Assembly (NCBI GenBank): GCA_951812805.1 | Contig: CATOSZ010000001.1 | Span: 434,001 to 498,000 of the forward strand | Source: an uncultured Alphaproteobacteria bacterium | Lineage (GTDB): Bacteria; Pseudomonadota; Alphaproteobacteria; GCA-2731375 | Length of the DNA: 64,000 nt | Reading direction: 5' to 3' | Shown: positions 48,959 through 57,759 of the stretch, piece by piece | Numbering within the stretch: position 1 is the stretch's first letter | Layout: each line of letters begins with the position of its first letter | Position numbers and translations under genes: made by a program | Notes under the pieces: model-generated | What the model saw: the letters and a program-made list of their open reading frames with translations, nothing else | The model's database searches: none | Told to the model about the DNA's origin: nothing

Positions 48959-50140
48959 ATGACGGCGCCACAATCGACCCCGGCACTCGGTTCCAATCGT
49001 TTCGGCCGGTCGTTGCTCGCTGAATTCACCCTCGAAGACACGGTCACCCATCTCAATCACGGTGCCTTCGGTGGCGTGCCCAAATCCGTCGCCCGGGCCG
49101 CCGCGCGCTATCGCCGTGAGATGGAACGCGATCCGACCCTGTTCATGGAAACCCGCTTTCGCCCGCTGTTGCGCCGTTCGGCCCAGGCGTTGGGTGGCCT
49201 CATGAATGCCGAAGCCGAGGACATCGCTCTGGTGGAAAATGCGACCCAGGGCGTCAATGCGGTGCTACGCGGTTTGGATTTCGGCCCCGGCGACGAAATC
49301 GTCATCACGACCCATACCTACAACGCGGTGCGCAACGCCGCGCTGTACGTTGCCGCGCGGACGGGTGCGCAAATCGTCGAGGTGCCGGTGACGCCGCCGC
49401 TCGACGACGCCGACGCCCTGGTCGACCATATCGGCAAACATTTCGGGCCCCGGACGCGGCTCGCCATCCTCGACCATGTCACGTCGCCGAGCGCCATTGT
49501 CCTGCCGCTCGAGCGCCTGATCGCAGCCGCCAAGGCGGCCGGCGCCCAAGTTCTGGTCGACGGCGCCCACGCGCCCGGCATGCTGGCCATCGACCTGCCG
49601 GCGCTCGGCTGCGACTGGTATACCGGTAACTGTCACAAATGGCTGATGGCGCCGCGTGGCGCGGCCTTCCTGTGGTGCGCGCCGGGGCTTCGGGATGCGC
49701 TGCATCCGTTGGTCATTTCCCATGGTTTTGAAGAGGGTTACGCGGCGGAGTTCGACTGGATTGGCACCCGGGATGCCGCCGCACAGCATGCTGTCCCCGC
49801 CGCCCTTCGCTACCGCGAACAGCTGGGTGGCGAGGCGCTGATCCGGACCCGGAACCGGGCGCTGATCCTGGAGGCCAGCGCCCTGCTGGCGGCGCGTCTC
49901 GGCTGCGAACCGGCGACCAGCGACGACTTCGTCGGGTCGATGCGAACCATGGCGCTGCCGGCCCGTTTCGGCACGGGCGAGGCGACGGCGGCGGCCCTGC
50001 ATGAAAAGCTTCGGGCCGAGAGCGCGATCCAGATCCCGGTGCGCGCTTGGGGCGGACGGATCTGGCTGCGGCTCTCGGCCCAGGTCTACAACGAGCTGGA
50101 CGACTACGCCCGCCTGGCGGACGCGCTTTCCGATCAGTGA
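48959..50140 (+). CDS. Class V aminotransferase-fold PLP enzyme (isopenicillin N epimerase-like)
   Basis: A 393-residue fold-type I PLP enzyme. NATQGVNAVL near 95 binds the phosphate, Asp201 in DGAHAPG pairs with the pyridine nitrogen, and Lys227 in TGNCHKWLMAPRG forms the Schiff base. The THLNHGAFGGVP start and GNCHKW motif are typical of the isopenicillin N epimerase/cysteine desulfurase-like subgroup. ATG 48959 has AGGA seven bases upstream and is preferred to 48938. The reaction (epimerase, desulfurase or aminotransferase) is open. Confidence 0.88.
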   Translation: MTAPQSTPALGSNRFGRSLLAEFTLEDTVTHLNHGAFGGVPKSVARAAARYRREMERDPTLFMETRFRPLLRRSAQALGGLMNAEAEDIALVENATQGVNAVLRGLDFGPGDEIVITTHTYNAVRNAALYVAARTGAQIVEVPVTPPLDDADALVDHIGKHFGPRTRLAILDHVTSPSAIVLPLERLIAAAKAAGAQVLVDGAHAPGMLAIDLPALGCDWYTGNCHKWLMAPRGAAFLWCAPGLRDALHPLVISHGFEEGYAAEFDWIGTRDAAAQHAVPAALRYREQLGGEALIRTRNRALILEASALLAARLGCEPATSDDFVGSMRTMALPARFGTGEATAAALHEKLRAESAIQIPVRAWGGRIWLRLSAQVYNELDDYARLADALSDQ

Positions 50141-51315
50141 CCGGCCATGTCGTTCCATTGCGGCAGCAGCACCAGGCTGTTCGGGTTCAGCCCGGCCTTG
50201 GCCAGGGTGTCAATCGTCGCGACGACCTCTTCCTTCTCCAGGTCGACGACGGTGATGGTGCCCTCACTCATCTTCGGCAGGTTCAGCAGCGCGTTCTGAA
50301 CGAAGGCGTATTTGCCGTCCTTGGTGAAGCCGACGTGATGGGCCCCCTCACCCGCCTTCAGGCTTTTCAGCAGCTTCGGCTGCAGGGGGTTCGAGGTGTC
50401 GAAGATGTGCAGATGCCCCGGCACCGCCGTGGTCAGGTACATGCGGTTCGCATCGCCCTTGGGGAAATACATTTCCAACGGCACGCCGACATTGAGGGGC
50501 GCGAAATCGAACGCCTGGGCAGGCTTGAAATCCTGGCTCGCCGGGTTCCAGGTGGCGGCCCAGAGCGAGGCGCCGAACATGTTGGTGGAATAGACCACCG
50601 GCGGGTTGGCGCCCGGCACGAACAGCAGCTCGACCGGCGCCTCGCCCGCGGGCGATGGCTTGTTCGAGAGCTTGATCTGCCCCAGCACCTTCTTGCTGCT
50701 CGGCTGGAAGACGCTGACGACCTCGCCGGCATCGCCGAGATCGCTCGCGCGGACGGTGCTGGTGACCAGGCCGCGGTCGATGCCCGTGTGCACCGCCAGG
50801 CCGTGGGGATAGGTGCCCGGGAACTGCATCAGGCCGCGTACCGTGTCGGTGGCGACATCGCCCCAGGCGACGGCGGCGGAGCCCATGCAGGTCAGGTACC
50901 AGGTCGAATTGTCCTCGGAGAAGATCACGTCCTCGCCGATCTCGCAGCCCGGCACCGGGATCTTGCGCAGCCGGTAGGGAAACTCGGTCAGGCTGAAGGT
51001 ATGCAGCTCCGCCTTGCCGAGCGCGGCGACATAGGCCTTGGTCTGGGTGCGGTCGAAGAAGATGTGATGCGCGACCAGGTCCGGCGGCAACGGGATCTGC
51101 ATGAGGATCTTGCCGAAGGCCGGGGAGTCGGGATCGACGTCGAGGATCGCGATCCCCTCCTCCCGCGCCGCGGGCGCGGTGATCTTCAACGCTTTCAGCG
51201 AATCCGCCGTCTTGCTTTCGTAGTTCATCATCGCCAGGATTTCCCCCTGGGCGGGGCCGAAGGCCAGGCTCGCCGCCAGGGCCAACGCGGTGGTCGTCAA
51301 GGTCTTGCCGGTCAT
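50134..51315 (-). CDS. Periplasmic beta-propeller protein (YVTN/selenium-binding protein-like)
   Basis: A 393-residue exported protein; the signal peptide (ALALAASLAFGPAQG) ends near residue 24. The rest is made of repeated beta-strand units, for example AHHIFFDRTQTKAYVAALG, EDVIFSEDNSTWYLTCMGS and AHHVGFTKDGKYAFVQNALL, as in seven-bladed propellers of the YVTN or SBP56 type. Recurrent His-His pairs could bind a metal. ATG 51315 begins the signal peptide. The gene is divergent from the cupredoxin and membrane protein genes across an AT-rich palindromic region, so the three may be one system. Confidence 0.75.
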   Translation of the reverse strand: MTGKTLTTTALALAASLAFGPAQGEILAMMNYESKTADSLKALKITAPAAREEGIAILDVDPDSPAFGKILMQIPLPPDLVAHHIFFDRTQTKAYVAALGKAELHTFSLTEFPYRLRKIPVPGCEIGEDVIFSEDNSTWYLTCMGSAAVAWGDVATDTVRGLMQFPGTYPHGLAVHTGIDRGLVTSTVRASDLGDAGEVVSVFQPSSKKVLGQIKLSNKPSPAGEAPVELLFVPGANPPVVYSTNMFGASLWAATWNPASQDFKPAQAFDFAPLNVGVPLEMYFPKGDANRMYLTTAVPGHLHIFDTSNPLQPKLLKSLKAGEGAHHVGFTKDGKYAFVQNALLNLPKMSEGTITVVDLEKEEVVATIDTLAKAGLNPNSLVLLPQWNDMAGH

Positions 51316-51467
51316 GCTTTGTTTGAACTCCCCCATGAAAGGTGGCGCGTGCGGGACATGGGAAGTCCGCACGCTCTATCTCAAAATACGAGATAAGATA
51401 TCATATAGCGAGACACTGTCGTGACTTCAATACATGACCATGTCATGGTGGATCCATCCGGTGCGCG
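51316..51467. promoter_or_regulatory. Divergent operator-promoter region of the propeller/cupredoxin module
   Basis: A dyad TATCTC (51377-51382) with GAGATA (51390-51395), seven bases apart, lies in a notably AT-rich stretch in otherwise GC-rich DNA, followed by GATATC and CATATAG. It lies about midway between the two divergent starts and is a good candidate operator for both. Confidence 0.6.
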
Positions 51468-51845
51468 GTGGGAGTGAGAGGGCATGCGTTGGTTCTTTTC
51501 CCAAGCTTTCCGTTCGTCGCCATCGTCCTGTTCGCGGTTTTGGCCGGCGGCGCCCGGGCGGCGGAACGAGAGGTCACGGTCCAGCTGGTCGGCGGCAAGC
51601 CCGTCGACGCGCCCGCGGTGATCCGTATTGGCCAAGGCGATGTGCTGCGACTGACGGTCAGGGCCGATGCCCGGGACGAATTGCACGTGCACGGCTATGA
51701 CGTGTTGCTGCCGCTTCGAGCGGGCACACCGGCGACCGCAGTAATCGAAGCCACGGCGAGCGGGCGGTTCCCGGTCACCAGCCATCATGCGACGGGGCTG
51801 CTGGCGCATCGCCCCCTCTTCCATATCGAAGTGCTTCCTCGTTAG
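51468..51845 (+). CDS. Small exported cupredoxin-like protein
   Basis: About 125 residues with a signal peptide (FVAIVLFAVLAGGARA) ending near residue 33. The mature part has a beta sandwich with DELHVHGYDVLLPLRAGTPATAVIEA and a final FPVTSHHATGLLAHRPLFHIEVLPR. The shape matches cupredoxin-like domains, with several His but no Cys, so a type 1 copper site is not complete. The start is GTG 51468 or 51474; no in-frame ATG precedes the signal. The polytopic membrane protein gene begins 16 bases after the stop. Confidence 0.7.
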   Translation: MGVRGHALVLFPSFPFVAIVLFAVLAGGARAAEREVTVQLVGGKPVDAPAVIRIGQGDVLRLTVRADARDELHVHGYDVLLPLRAGTPATAVIEATASGRFPVTSHHATGLLAHRPLFHIEVLPR

Positions 51846-51861
51846 GCGGCGAGCCGCGGCC

Positions 51862-53316
51862 ATGCGCACTCTTCCCGTTCTGGTTTTCACCGCCGCGCTG
51901 GTCCCGGCGCCGGCGCTCGCCCATGCCTTCGGCGCGCGCTACGACCTGCCCTTGCCGCTCTGGCTTTATCTGGCCGGCGCCGGGGCCGCGGTGGCGCTCT
52001 CCTTCGCCGCGCTCGCCGTGTTCCTGGCCCCCGGCCGGGCGGAGGCCAGCGCGCGAGCCTTGCCTCTCGTGCGGTTGCCCCACCGGCTCGAGCGCGTGAT
52101 ACGCGTCGGCTTCGGCGGCTTCGGCCTCGGTGTTCTGGCACTCGTCGTGACGGCGGGCTTCATCGGCAGTGAAAACCCGACGCGCGACATCGCGCCGACC
52201 CTGGTCTGGGTCGTCTGGTGGGTCGGGCTCGCTTTCGTATCCGCGCTGCTCGGCGATTTCTGGCGCCTGCTGAACCCGTGGAACGCCGGCTTTGCGGGAC
52301 TGGAATGGCTCGTCGCCCGAGTCCGGGGGCGCCCGCCCTCTCCCCGCCTCTCCCCGCCCCGCTGGCTCGGATCCTGGCCGGCGGTTGCTGGATTTCTCGC
52401 CTTCGCCTGGATCGAAATCGTCTCCAGCCTGGGGGAATCACCGCGCGATCTGGCCTTTCTGGTAATCGCCTACAGCGCCGTCACCTGGGCGGGCATGGCG
52501 ACGTTCGGCCGGGCCGTCTGGCTCGAGCGCGGCGAGGTCTTTCATATGGCGTTCGGGCTCTTTGCCCGCTTTGCCCCGTTCACGGCGGCCGATGGACAGC
52601 TTCGCCTCCGCCTGCCGGGTGCGGGGCTGCTGGAAGCCGGGCCCGTCGGCCTCTCACGCGTGGCTTTCGTGCTGGCGATGCTGTCCACGGTGACCTTCGA
52701 CGGGCTGGTCGAGACGGCGGCATGGGCCGGCCTGCTGGATTGGCTCTCCGGCTCCGAGGCGGCACGCGGGCCGTTGCTGGCGCTCCGCGATGCCGGGCTG
52801 GATCTGCTGGTCGTCATCAAGACGATCGCCATGGCGTTGGTCTTCATCGCTTTCGTCGCGATCTATCTGCTGTTCGCCGGCGCCATGACGGCGCTCGCCC
52901 GCGCGGGCGGCGACGGCCGCGCGCGTCTCGGCCAGGCGGCGGGCGCCTTCGCCCTCTCGCTGGTGCCGATCGCCATCGCCTACCACCTGGCGCACTATTA
53001 TTCCTTCCTGCTGCTGGCGGGACAGCTGATCTTGCCGCTTCTCTCCGATCCCTTCGGCCTCGGCTGGAACCTGTTCGACACGCTGCACCTGCGCATGGAC
53101 CTTTCCGTGGTCGATGCCAAGACGGTCTGGTACCTCGCGGTCGCGGCGATCGTCATCGGCCATGTCCTTGCGGTCTATCTCGCCCATGTGATGGCGATGC
53201 GGGTCTATGGCGGCCTGCGCGCCGCATTGCTGAGCCAGCTGCCGATGATGGTGTTGATGGTGCTCTATACGATGAGCAGCCTGTGGGTCCTTTCCCAACC
53301 CATCGTGCAGACCTGA
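51862..53316 (+). CDS. Polytopic membrane protein of the 'fenitrothion hydrolase'-annotated family
   Basis: A 484-residue inner-membrane protein. A signal-like first segment ends HAFGARYDLPLPLWLYLAGAGAAVALSF, and about ten further hydrophobic helices follow. HLAHYYSFLLLAGQLILPLLSDP and the HVLAVYLAHVMAMRVYG segment hold conserved-looking histidines. From memory, proteins starting H-x-F/Y-G-x-RYDLPLPLW are often labelled fenitrothion hydrolase after one study, but the wider function is unknown. It follows the cupredoxin-like gene by 16 bases in one operon. I would treat it as a metal- or redox-linked membrane protein of unknown job. Confidence 0.65.
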   Translation: MRTLPVLVFTAALVPAPALAHAFGARYDLPLPLWLYLAGAGAAVALSFAALAVFLAPGRAEASARALPLVRLPHRLERVIRVGFGGFGLGVLALVVTAGFIGSENPTRDIAPTLVWVVWWVGLAFVSALLGDFWRLLNPWNAGFAGLEWLVARVRGRPPSPRLSPPRWLGSWPAVAGFLAFAWIEIVSSLGESPRDLAFLVIAYSAVTWAGMATFGRAVWLERGEVFHMAFGLFARFAPFTAADGQLRLRLPGAGLLEAGPVGLSRVAFVLAMLSTVTFDGLVETAAWAGLLDWLSGSEAARGPLLALRDAGLDLLVVIKTIAMALVFIAFVAIYLLFAGAMTALARAGGDGRARLGQAAGAFALSLVPIAIAYHLAHYYSFLLLAGQLILPLLSDPFGLGWNLFDTLHLRMDLSVVDAKTVWYLAVAAIVIGHVLAVYLAHVMAMRVYGGLRAALLSQLPMMVLMVLYTMSSLWVLSQPIVQT

Positions 53317-53321
53317 TCCAA

Positions 53322-54026
53322 TCAGGCGGCGAGCCAGCGGCGAAGCTCGGCGTTGACCTCGCCCGGTCGCTCCATGCTGGAGAGATGGCCGCAGCGGGGA
53401 ATGACGGCGAGGCGGGCGCCGGGAATGGCCGCGGCCATCTCCTCATGCCCGGCGGGCGGCGTGGGGATATCCTCCGCCCCGCAAAGCACCAGGGTCGGGC
53501 AGGCGATCCGGGCGAGGTCCGCCCGGCTGTCGGGACGGCTGAGAATGGCGCGTTGCTGGCGCAGGAAACCGTCCCGCCCGACGTCGTTCGCCATCGTCCG
53601 AACATCGCGCAGCAGGTCCGGGTCGGCGGCGCTGGAAGGATGCAGGAAACTGCGCATCAGCCGGTCGGTGACGCCGAGAAATCGACCGCTCTCCGCCAGG
53701 CGGATCTGGTCTTCCCGCATCTGCCGGCGGGCCGGCGGATCGGGCGCGGCGGACGTATCCAGGAGCGCCAGGCGGAGGATCCGTTCGGGTGCCCGGCGCA
53801 TCAGCTCGAAGGCGACATAGCCGCCGAAGGACAGTCCGGCGAGCGCGAATCGTTCCGGCGCCCGGGCCAGGATTGCCTCGGTGATGCGCGCGAGCGAGTC
53901 GTATTCGATCTGTGCCGTGGTGACGACCGGGTCCGAGACGTCGGCCAGGTCCTCGACCTGGTCGCGCCATAACAGCGCCGTCGAAAGCAGGCCGGGGATC
54001 AGCAGAAGCGGCTGGCGCGGGGTCAT
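53322..54026 (-). CDS. Alpha/beta hydrolase
   Basis: A 234-residue alpha/beta hydrolase. LLLIPGLLSTALLWRDQ is the oxyanion strand, GLSFGGYVAFEL near residue 65 holds the nucleophile Ser, GAEDIPTPP the acid and RCGHLSSMERP the His. It resembles short esterase/MenH-like enzymes. ATG 54026 starts the first strand; the frame from 54185 is a spurious extension that crosses the helicase promoter. It ends five bases from the convergent membrane protein gene. Confidence 0.85.
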   Translation of the reverse strand: MTPRQPLLLIPGLLSTALLWRDQVEDLADVSDPVVTTAQIEYDSLARITEAILARAPERFALAGLSFGGYVAFELMRRAPERILRLALLDTSAAPDPPARRQMREDQIRLAESGRFLGVTDRLMRSFLHPSSAADPDLLRDVRTMANDVGRDGFLRQQRAILSRPDSRADLARIACPTLVLCGAEDIPTPPAGHEEMAAAIPGARLAVIPRCGHLSSMERPGEVNAELRRWLAA

Positions 54027-54204
54027 GGGGCCTCCTTGGCCGGGATCGCCGGCGCCGGAAAATTTGACTCCCGGCGCCGAGCGTACTATTTCGCAGGAAC
54101 GGAAAGAGGTTGCTTTGGCCCCTCTCCCGGGCAGAACGCCCCCTTCCATGGGCAGAAGCCACATCACAAGCCCAGCGACAAGCAACGAATCGCCACCGCA
54201 ATTT

Positions 54205-55707
54205 ATGACATTTTCCGAACTGGGACTCAGCGAGTCCGTCCTGAACGCCGTCGAGGACGCCGGCTATAAGGAACCGACGCCGATCCAGGCCCAGGCGATC
54301 CCGCACGTGCTGCGGGGCGTCGACGTGCTCGGCTGCGCGCAAACAGGCACCGGCAAGACCGCCGGCTTCACCCTGCCGATGATCGACCTGTTGAGTCGCG
54401 GCCGCGCCAAGGCGCGCATGCCGCGCTCCTTGATCCTGGAGCCGACGCGCGAGTTGGCGACGCAGGTCGCCGAAAACTTCGAGACCTACGGCAAGAACAA
54501 CCGGCTCTCGATGGCGTTGCTGATCGGCGGCGTCAGCTTCGAGGATCAGAATCGCAAGATCGACCGCGGCGTCGACGTGCTGATCGCCACGCCCGGCCGC
54601 CTGCTCGATCATTTCGAGCGTGGCCGCCTGCTGATGCGCGGCGTCGAGATCCTGGTCATCGACGAAAGCGATCGCATGCTGGACATGGGCTTCATCCCCG
54701 ATGTCGAGCGGATCGCCTCCCTGCTCAACCCGAACCGGCAGACCTTGTTCTTCTCCGCCACCATGCCGCCGGAAATCCGGCGCCTGGCCGACGTCTTCCT
54801 GAAGGACCCGGTCGAGGTATCGGTGGCACCGCCCGCCTCGCCGGCGGAAACCGTGGAACAGAGCCTGTCGATCGTTCGCTCGGGCGACAAGCGCGCGGCG
54901 CTGCGCGCGCTACTGCGCGACCAGCCGGTCAAGAACGCCCTGATCTTCTGCAATCGGAAACGCGACGTCGACGTCGTCGCCAAGTCGCTGGCGAGCCATG
55001 GTTTCGATGCCGCCGCGCTGCACGGCGACATGACGCAGAGCCATCGGACCCAGACGCTCGAACGCTTCAAGAACGGCGAGTTGAAGCTGATGGTCTGTTC
55101 CGACGTGGCGGCGCGCGGCCTCGACATCGCGGGCCTCAGCCATGTCTTCCTGTTCGACCTGCCCTATCACCCCGACGATTACGTGCACCGGATCGGTCGC
55201 ACCGGTCGGGCCGGCATGCGGGGGCGGTCCTTCAGTTTCGCAACGCCCGAGGACGGCAAGTTCCTCTCCGCCATCGAAGGCCTGATCGGCCGGGAAATCC
55301 CGCGTTTCGAGATCGACGGCATCGACGGCGAGACGGTCGCCGAGGACGACGGCCGCGGCCGGGGTCGCGGGCGTGGTGGGCGGACCCGACGCGAGGGCAG
55401 TGCCAGCGGAAGCGGACGGGGACGGGCCAAACGCGAAAGCCCGCCCAAGGACGAGACACCGGCGGCGAACGAGGACGCGCCGAAAGAGGATTCGCCGAAA
55501 GCGGCCCCGGCGAAAGAGGACGCGCCGAAGGAGAGCAAACCGCGCACGCCCCGCGCCAAACGCTCGGATGCCAAGCCGAAGACCGCTGCCGGCAAGACAC
55601 CGGCACGGCGACGGGAGCCGAAAGACGACACGCCGTCCGGGCCCGGCCTCGGCGACCATATGCCCGCCTTCCTGATGCGCCCGGCACGGCCGAAAGGCAA
55701 ATCCTAG
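54205..55707 (+). CDS. DEAD-box RNA helicase with basic/acidic tail (RhlE-like)
   Basis: A 500-residue ATP-dependent RNA helicase. The Q motif PTPIQAQA is at 24-31, motif I AQTGTGKT at 45-52, motif II reads DESD (153-156) rather than DEAD, motif III SAT is near 184, and HRIGRTGRAG closes the core at about 335. A disordered tail from about 378 is first Arg/Gly-rich (GRGRGRGRGG) and then a repeated KEDAPKE/KPRTPRAK region. RhlE helicases act in ribosome assembly and cold adaptation. ATG 54205 begins the family MTFSELGLSE; ATG 54148 is a possible 19-residue extension. Confidence 0.93.
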   Translation: MTFSELGLSESVLNAVEDAGYKEPTPIQAQAIPHVLRGVDVLGCAQTGTGKTAGFTLPMIDLLSRGRAKARMPRSLILEPTRELATQVAENFETYGKNNRLSMALLIGGVSFEDQNRKIDRGVDVLIATPGRLLDHFERGRLLMRGVEILVIDESDRMLDMGFIPDVERIASLLNPNRQTLFFSATMPPEIRRLADVFLKDPVEVSVAPPASPAETVEQSLSIVRSGDKRAALRALLRDQPVKNALIFCNRKRDVDVVAKSLASHGFDAAALHGDMTQSHRTQTLERFKNGELKLMVCSDVAARGLDIAGLSHVFLFDLPYHPDDYVHRIGRTGRAGMRGRSFSFATPEDGKFLSAIEGLIGREIPRFEIDGIDGETVAEDDGRGRGRGRGGRTRREGSASGSGRGRAKRESPPKDETPAANEDAPKEDSPKAAPAKEDAPKESKPRTPRAKRSDAKPKTAAGKTPARRREPKDDTPSGPGLGDHMPAFLMRPARPKGKS

Positions 55708-55772
55708 GGCGATCCCATCCGCCGCGAGGGCGTGCTAGAGTCGCGCGTTCCGGGAGCTGAGGGGAAGCGGCG

Positions 55773-56015
55773 ATGCAGACCATTTTCGTGTTGGTGAAAT
55801 GTGAACTCGGCGCCACCTACGACGTCGCCAGCCAGGCCGTCGAAAGGGTCGACAGCATTTCCGAGGTGCACTCGATTTCCGGACAGTACGACCTGATGAT
55901 GAAGTGCTTTCTCGCGGAAGACCGCGACATCGGGCATTTCGTGACGGAGGAGGTGCAGACGCTCACCGGCGTCAAGGACACCTTCACCATGATCGCCTTC
56001 AAAACCTTCTCTTGA
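55773..56015 (+). CDS. Stand-alone Lrp/AsnC ligand-binding (RAM) domain protein
   Basis: An 80-residue protein consisting only of the effector-binding RAM domain of Lrp/AsnC regulators, for example EVHSISGQYDLMMKC and the closing TLTGVKDTFTMIAFKTF. There is no DNA-binding half. Such SARMP proteins form rings and bind amino acids. It is 10 bases before the aminotransferase start and on the same strand, so it may sense the substrate or product of that enzyme. Confidence 0.9.
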   Translation: MQTIFVLVKCELGATYDVASQAVERVDSISEVHSISGQYDLMMKCFLAEDRDIGHFVTEEVQTLTGVKDTFTMIAFKTFS

Positions 56016-56025
56016 GGAGTTCGCG

Positions 56026-57345
56026 ATGAGCACCGCCGCCGAGGGCGTCAACGTCGATATCGCCTCCGCGCTCGCCGAGGCCGAAGCCCGCTATATCGCC
56101 GCCAATCCGGAAAGCCAGCGCCTCAACACGGAGAACGCGGCGGCAATGCCGGGCGGCAATACCCGTACCACCCTGCACTACGACCCCTTCCCCCTGACCC
56201 TGGTCGAGGGCAAGGGTGCCCGCGTGCGCGATGCCGACGGGCACGACTACATCGACGTGCTGGGCGAATATACCGCGGGCCTCTATGGCCACTCCAATCC
56301 GGTGATCCTGGCCGCGGTGAAGGCCGCGCTCGATTCCGGCATCGTGCTGGGTGGCCCCAACCCGAAAGAAGGCGCGCTTGCCCGCGCCGTGGTCGGCCGG
56401 TTTCCCGGGATCGAGCGGGTCCGGTTCACCAATTCGGGGACCGAGGCGAACCTGATGGCGATCTCCATCGCCCGGGTGGTGACCGGTCGCAAGACCATCA
56501 TGGCGATGTATGGCGGCTATCACGGCGGCGTCTTCTTCTTCGCCAACCCGGATATTCCCATCAACGCCCCCTTCCCCGCCGTCGTCGGTCGCTACAACGA
56601 TGTCGAAGGCTGCCGCGCGTTGATCCGGGAAAACGCTGCCGACATCGCCTGTGTCATCCTGGAGCCGATGCTGGGCAGCGGCGGCTGCATTCCGGCGACG
56701 CCCGAATTCCTCGCCATGCTGCGCGAAGAAACCAACTCGGCCGGCGCCCTGCTGATCTTCGACGAGGTCATGACCTCGCGCCTCGGCCCCGGCGGTCTGC
56801 AGGGCGAACGCGGGATCACCCCGGACCTCACCTCGCTCGGCAAATACGTCGGCGGCGGCATGACCTTCGGCGCCTTCGGTGGCCGCGCCGACATCATGGA
56901 CCGCTTCGATCCGCGCCGGGCGGACGCGATGCCGCATTCGGGCACCTTCAACAACAACATCATGACCATGAGCGCCGGCCTCGCCGGCCTGGAGGAAATC
57001 TATCCGCCGGAAACGGTGGCCCCCTTCAACGCCCGTGGCGACGCGTTGCGCGAACGCCTGAACGCCCGCGCCCGGGCCCATGACGTGCCCGTCCAGTTCC
57101 GCGGCATCGGCTCGATGTTCACGGTGCATTTCCGCGAGGGCGAGATCAACGATTACGCCGATGCCCAGGCGGGGCGGAACGAATTGCGCCCGCTTTTCCA
57201 ACTCGACCTCATCCAGCGGGGCATCTATATCGGCCAGCGCGGCATGTTCAATCTGATGCTGCCGCTGAGTGAGGCCGATTTCGACGCGGTCGAAGCCGCC
57301 GTCGACGAGTTTCTGGCAAGCCGGAAAAGCCTCTTGCGCGGCTGA
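56026..57345 (+). CDS. Class III aminotransferase (glutamate-1-semialdehyde aminomutase-like)
   Basis: A 439-residue PLP enzyme. FTNSGTEANLMAISIAR near 129 binds PLP phosphate, LLIFDEVMTSR near 243 has the pyridine Asp, and the Lys lies in SLGKYVGGGMTFGAFGG near 272. Although close to GSA aminomutase, the organism makes ALA through HemA, so the enzyme more likely acts on another amino or keto acid. GAGGAG precedes ATG 56026, ten bases after the RAM protein. Confidence 0.88.
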   Translation: MSTAAEGVNVDIASALAEAEARYIAANPESQRLNTENAAAMPGGNTRTTLHYDPFPLTLVEGKGARVRDADGHDYIDVLGEYTAGLYGHSNPVILAAVKAALDSGIVLGGPNPKEGALARAVVGRFPGIERVRFTNSGTEANLMAISIARVVTGRKTIMAMYGGYHGGVFFFANPDIPINAPFPAVVGRYNDVEGCRALIRENAADIACVILEPMLGSGGCIPATPEFLAMLREETNSAGALLIFDEVMTSRLGPGGLQGERGITPDLTSLGKYVGGGMTFGAFGGRADIMDRFDPRRADAMPHSGTFNNNIMTMSAGLAGLEEIYPPETVAPFNARGDALRERLNARARAHDVPVQFRGIGSMFTVHFREGEINDYADAQAGRNELRPLFQLDLIQRGIYIGQRGMFNLMLPLSEADFDAVEAAVDEFLASRKSLLRG

Positions 57346-57759
57346 GAACCTACGCAACTGAGACCCTGCGCGACCGGAAAGGGTACCCCGCCCGCCGCAT
57401 TGGCATGAGGCGAGCGGGGCCTCGAGTGTCGCATATCGACCTTCCCCTCAGAGGCCGAAACTGGCTTCGATGGCCGGCGGCGATTAGTTGGTATTGGCCG
57501 CCTTGGCCAGGACGGGGGTATAGGGCCTCCCCGATCGAAGCCATGTAGACACTAAACTATTTTTCACCATAATCCAGCGATATCTTCGATATTCAGCCGA
57601 GAGATCGGCTGTTGAGAAAACGTGACAAGTCGGCAACGGAAAAACTTGATCTCAAACGAAAACCCGTGATTACTCTGGTTGCGAATCGTAAATTCTTGAC
57701 ATCCAAGTAAACTCTTTGAAAAGATGCGCAAGTCCTTCAAATAACGGTAAGTTTCCAAG
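57346..57759. promoter_or_regulatory. 414-base leader/promoter region of the MucR-like gene
   Basis: No gene is seen. The first part is GC-rich, and a 10-base inverted repeat pairs 57462-57471 with 57534-57543. From about 57545 it becomes AT-rich. A hairpin CAGCCGA-GAGA-TCGGCTG lies at 57594-57611, GATAT motifs occur at 57578-57592, and a consensus -35 TTGACA is at 57696-57701. MucR proteins commonly repress their own AT-rich promoters, so autoregulation is likely here. Confidence 0.45.
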
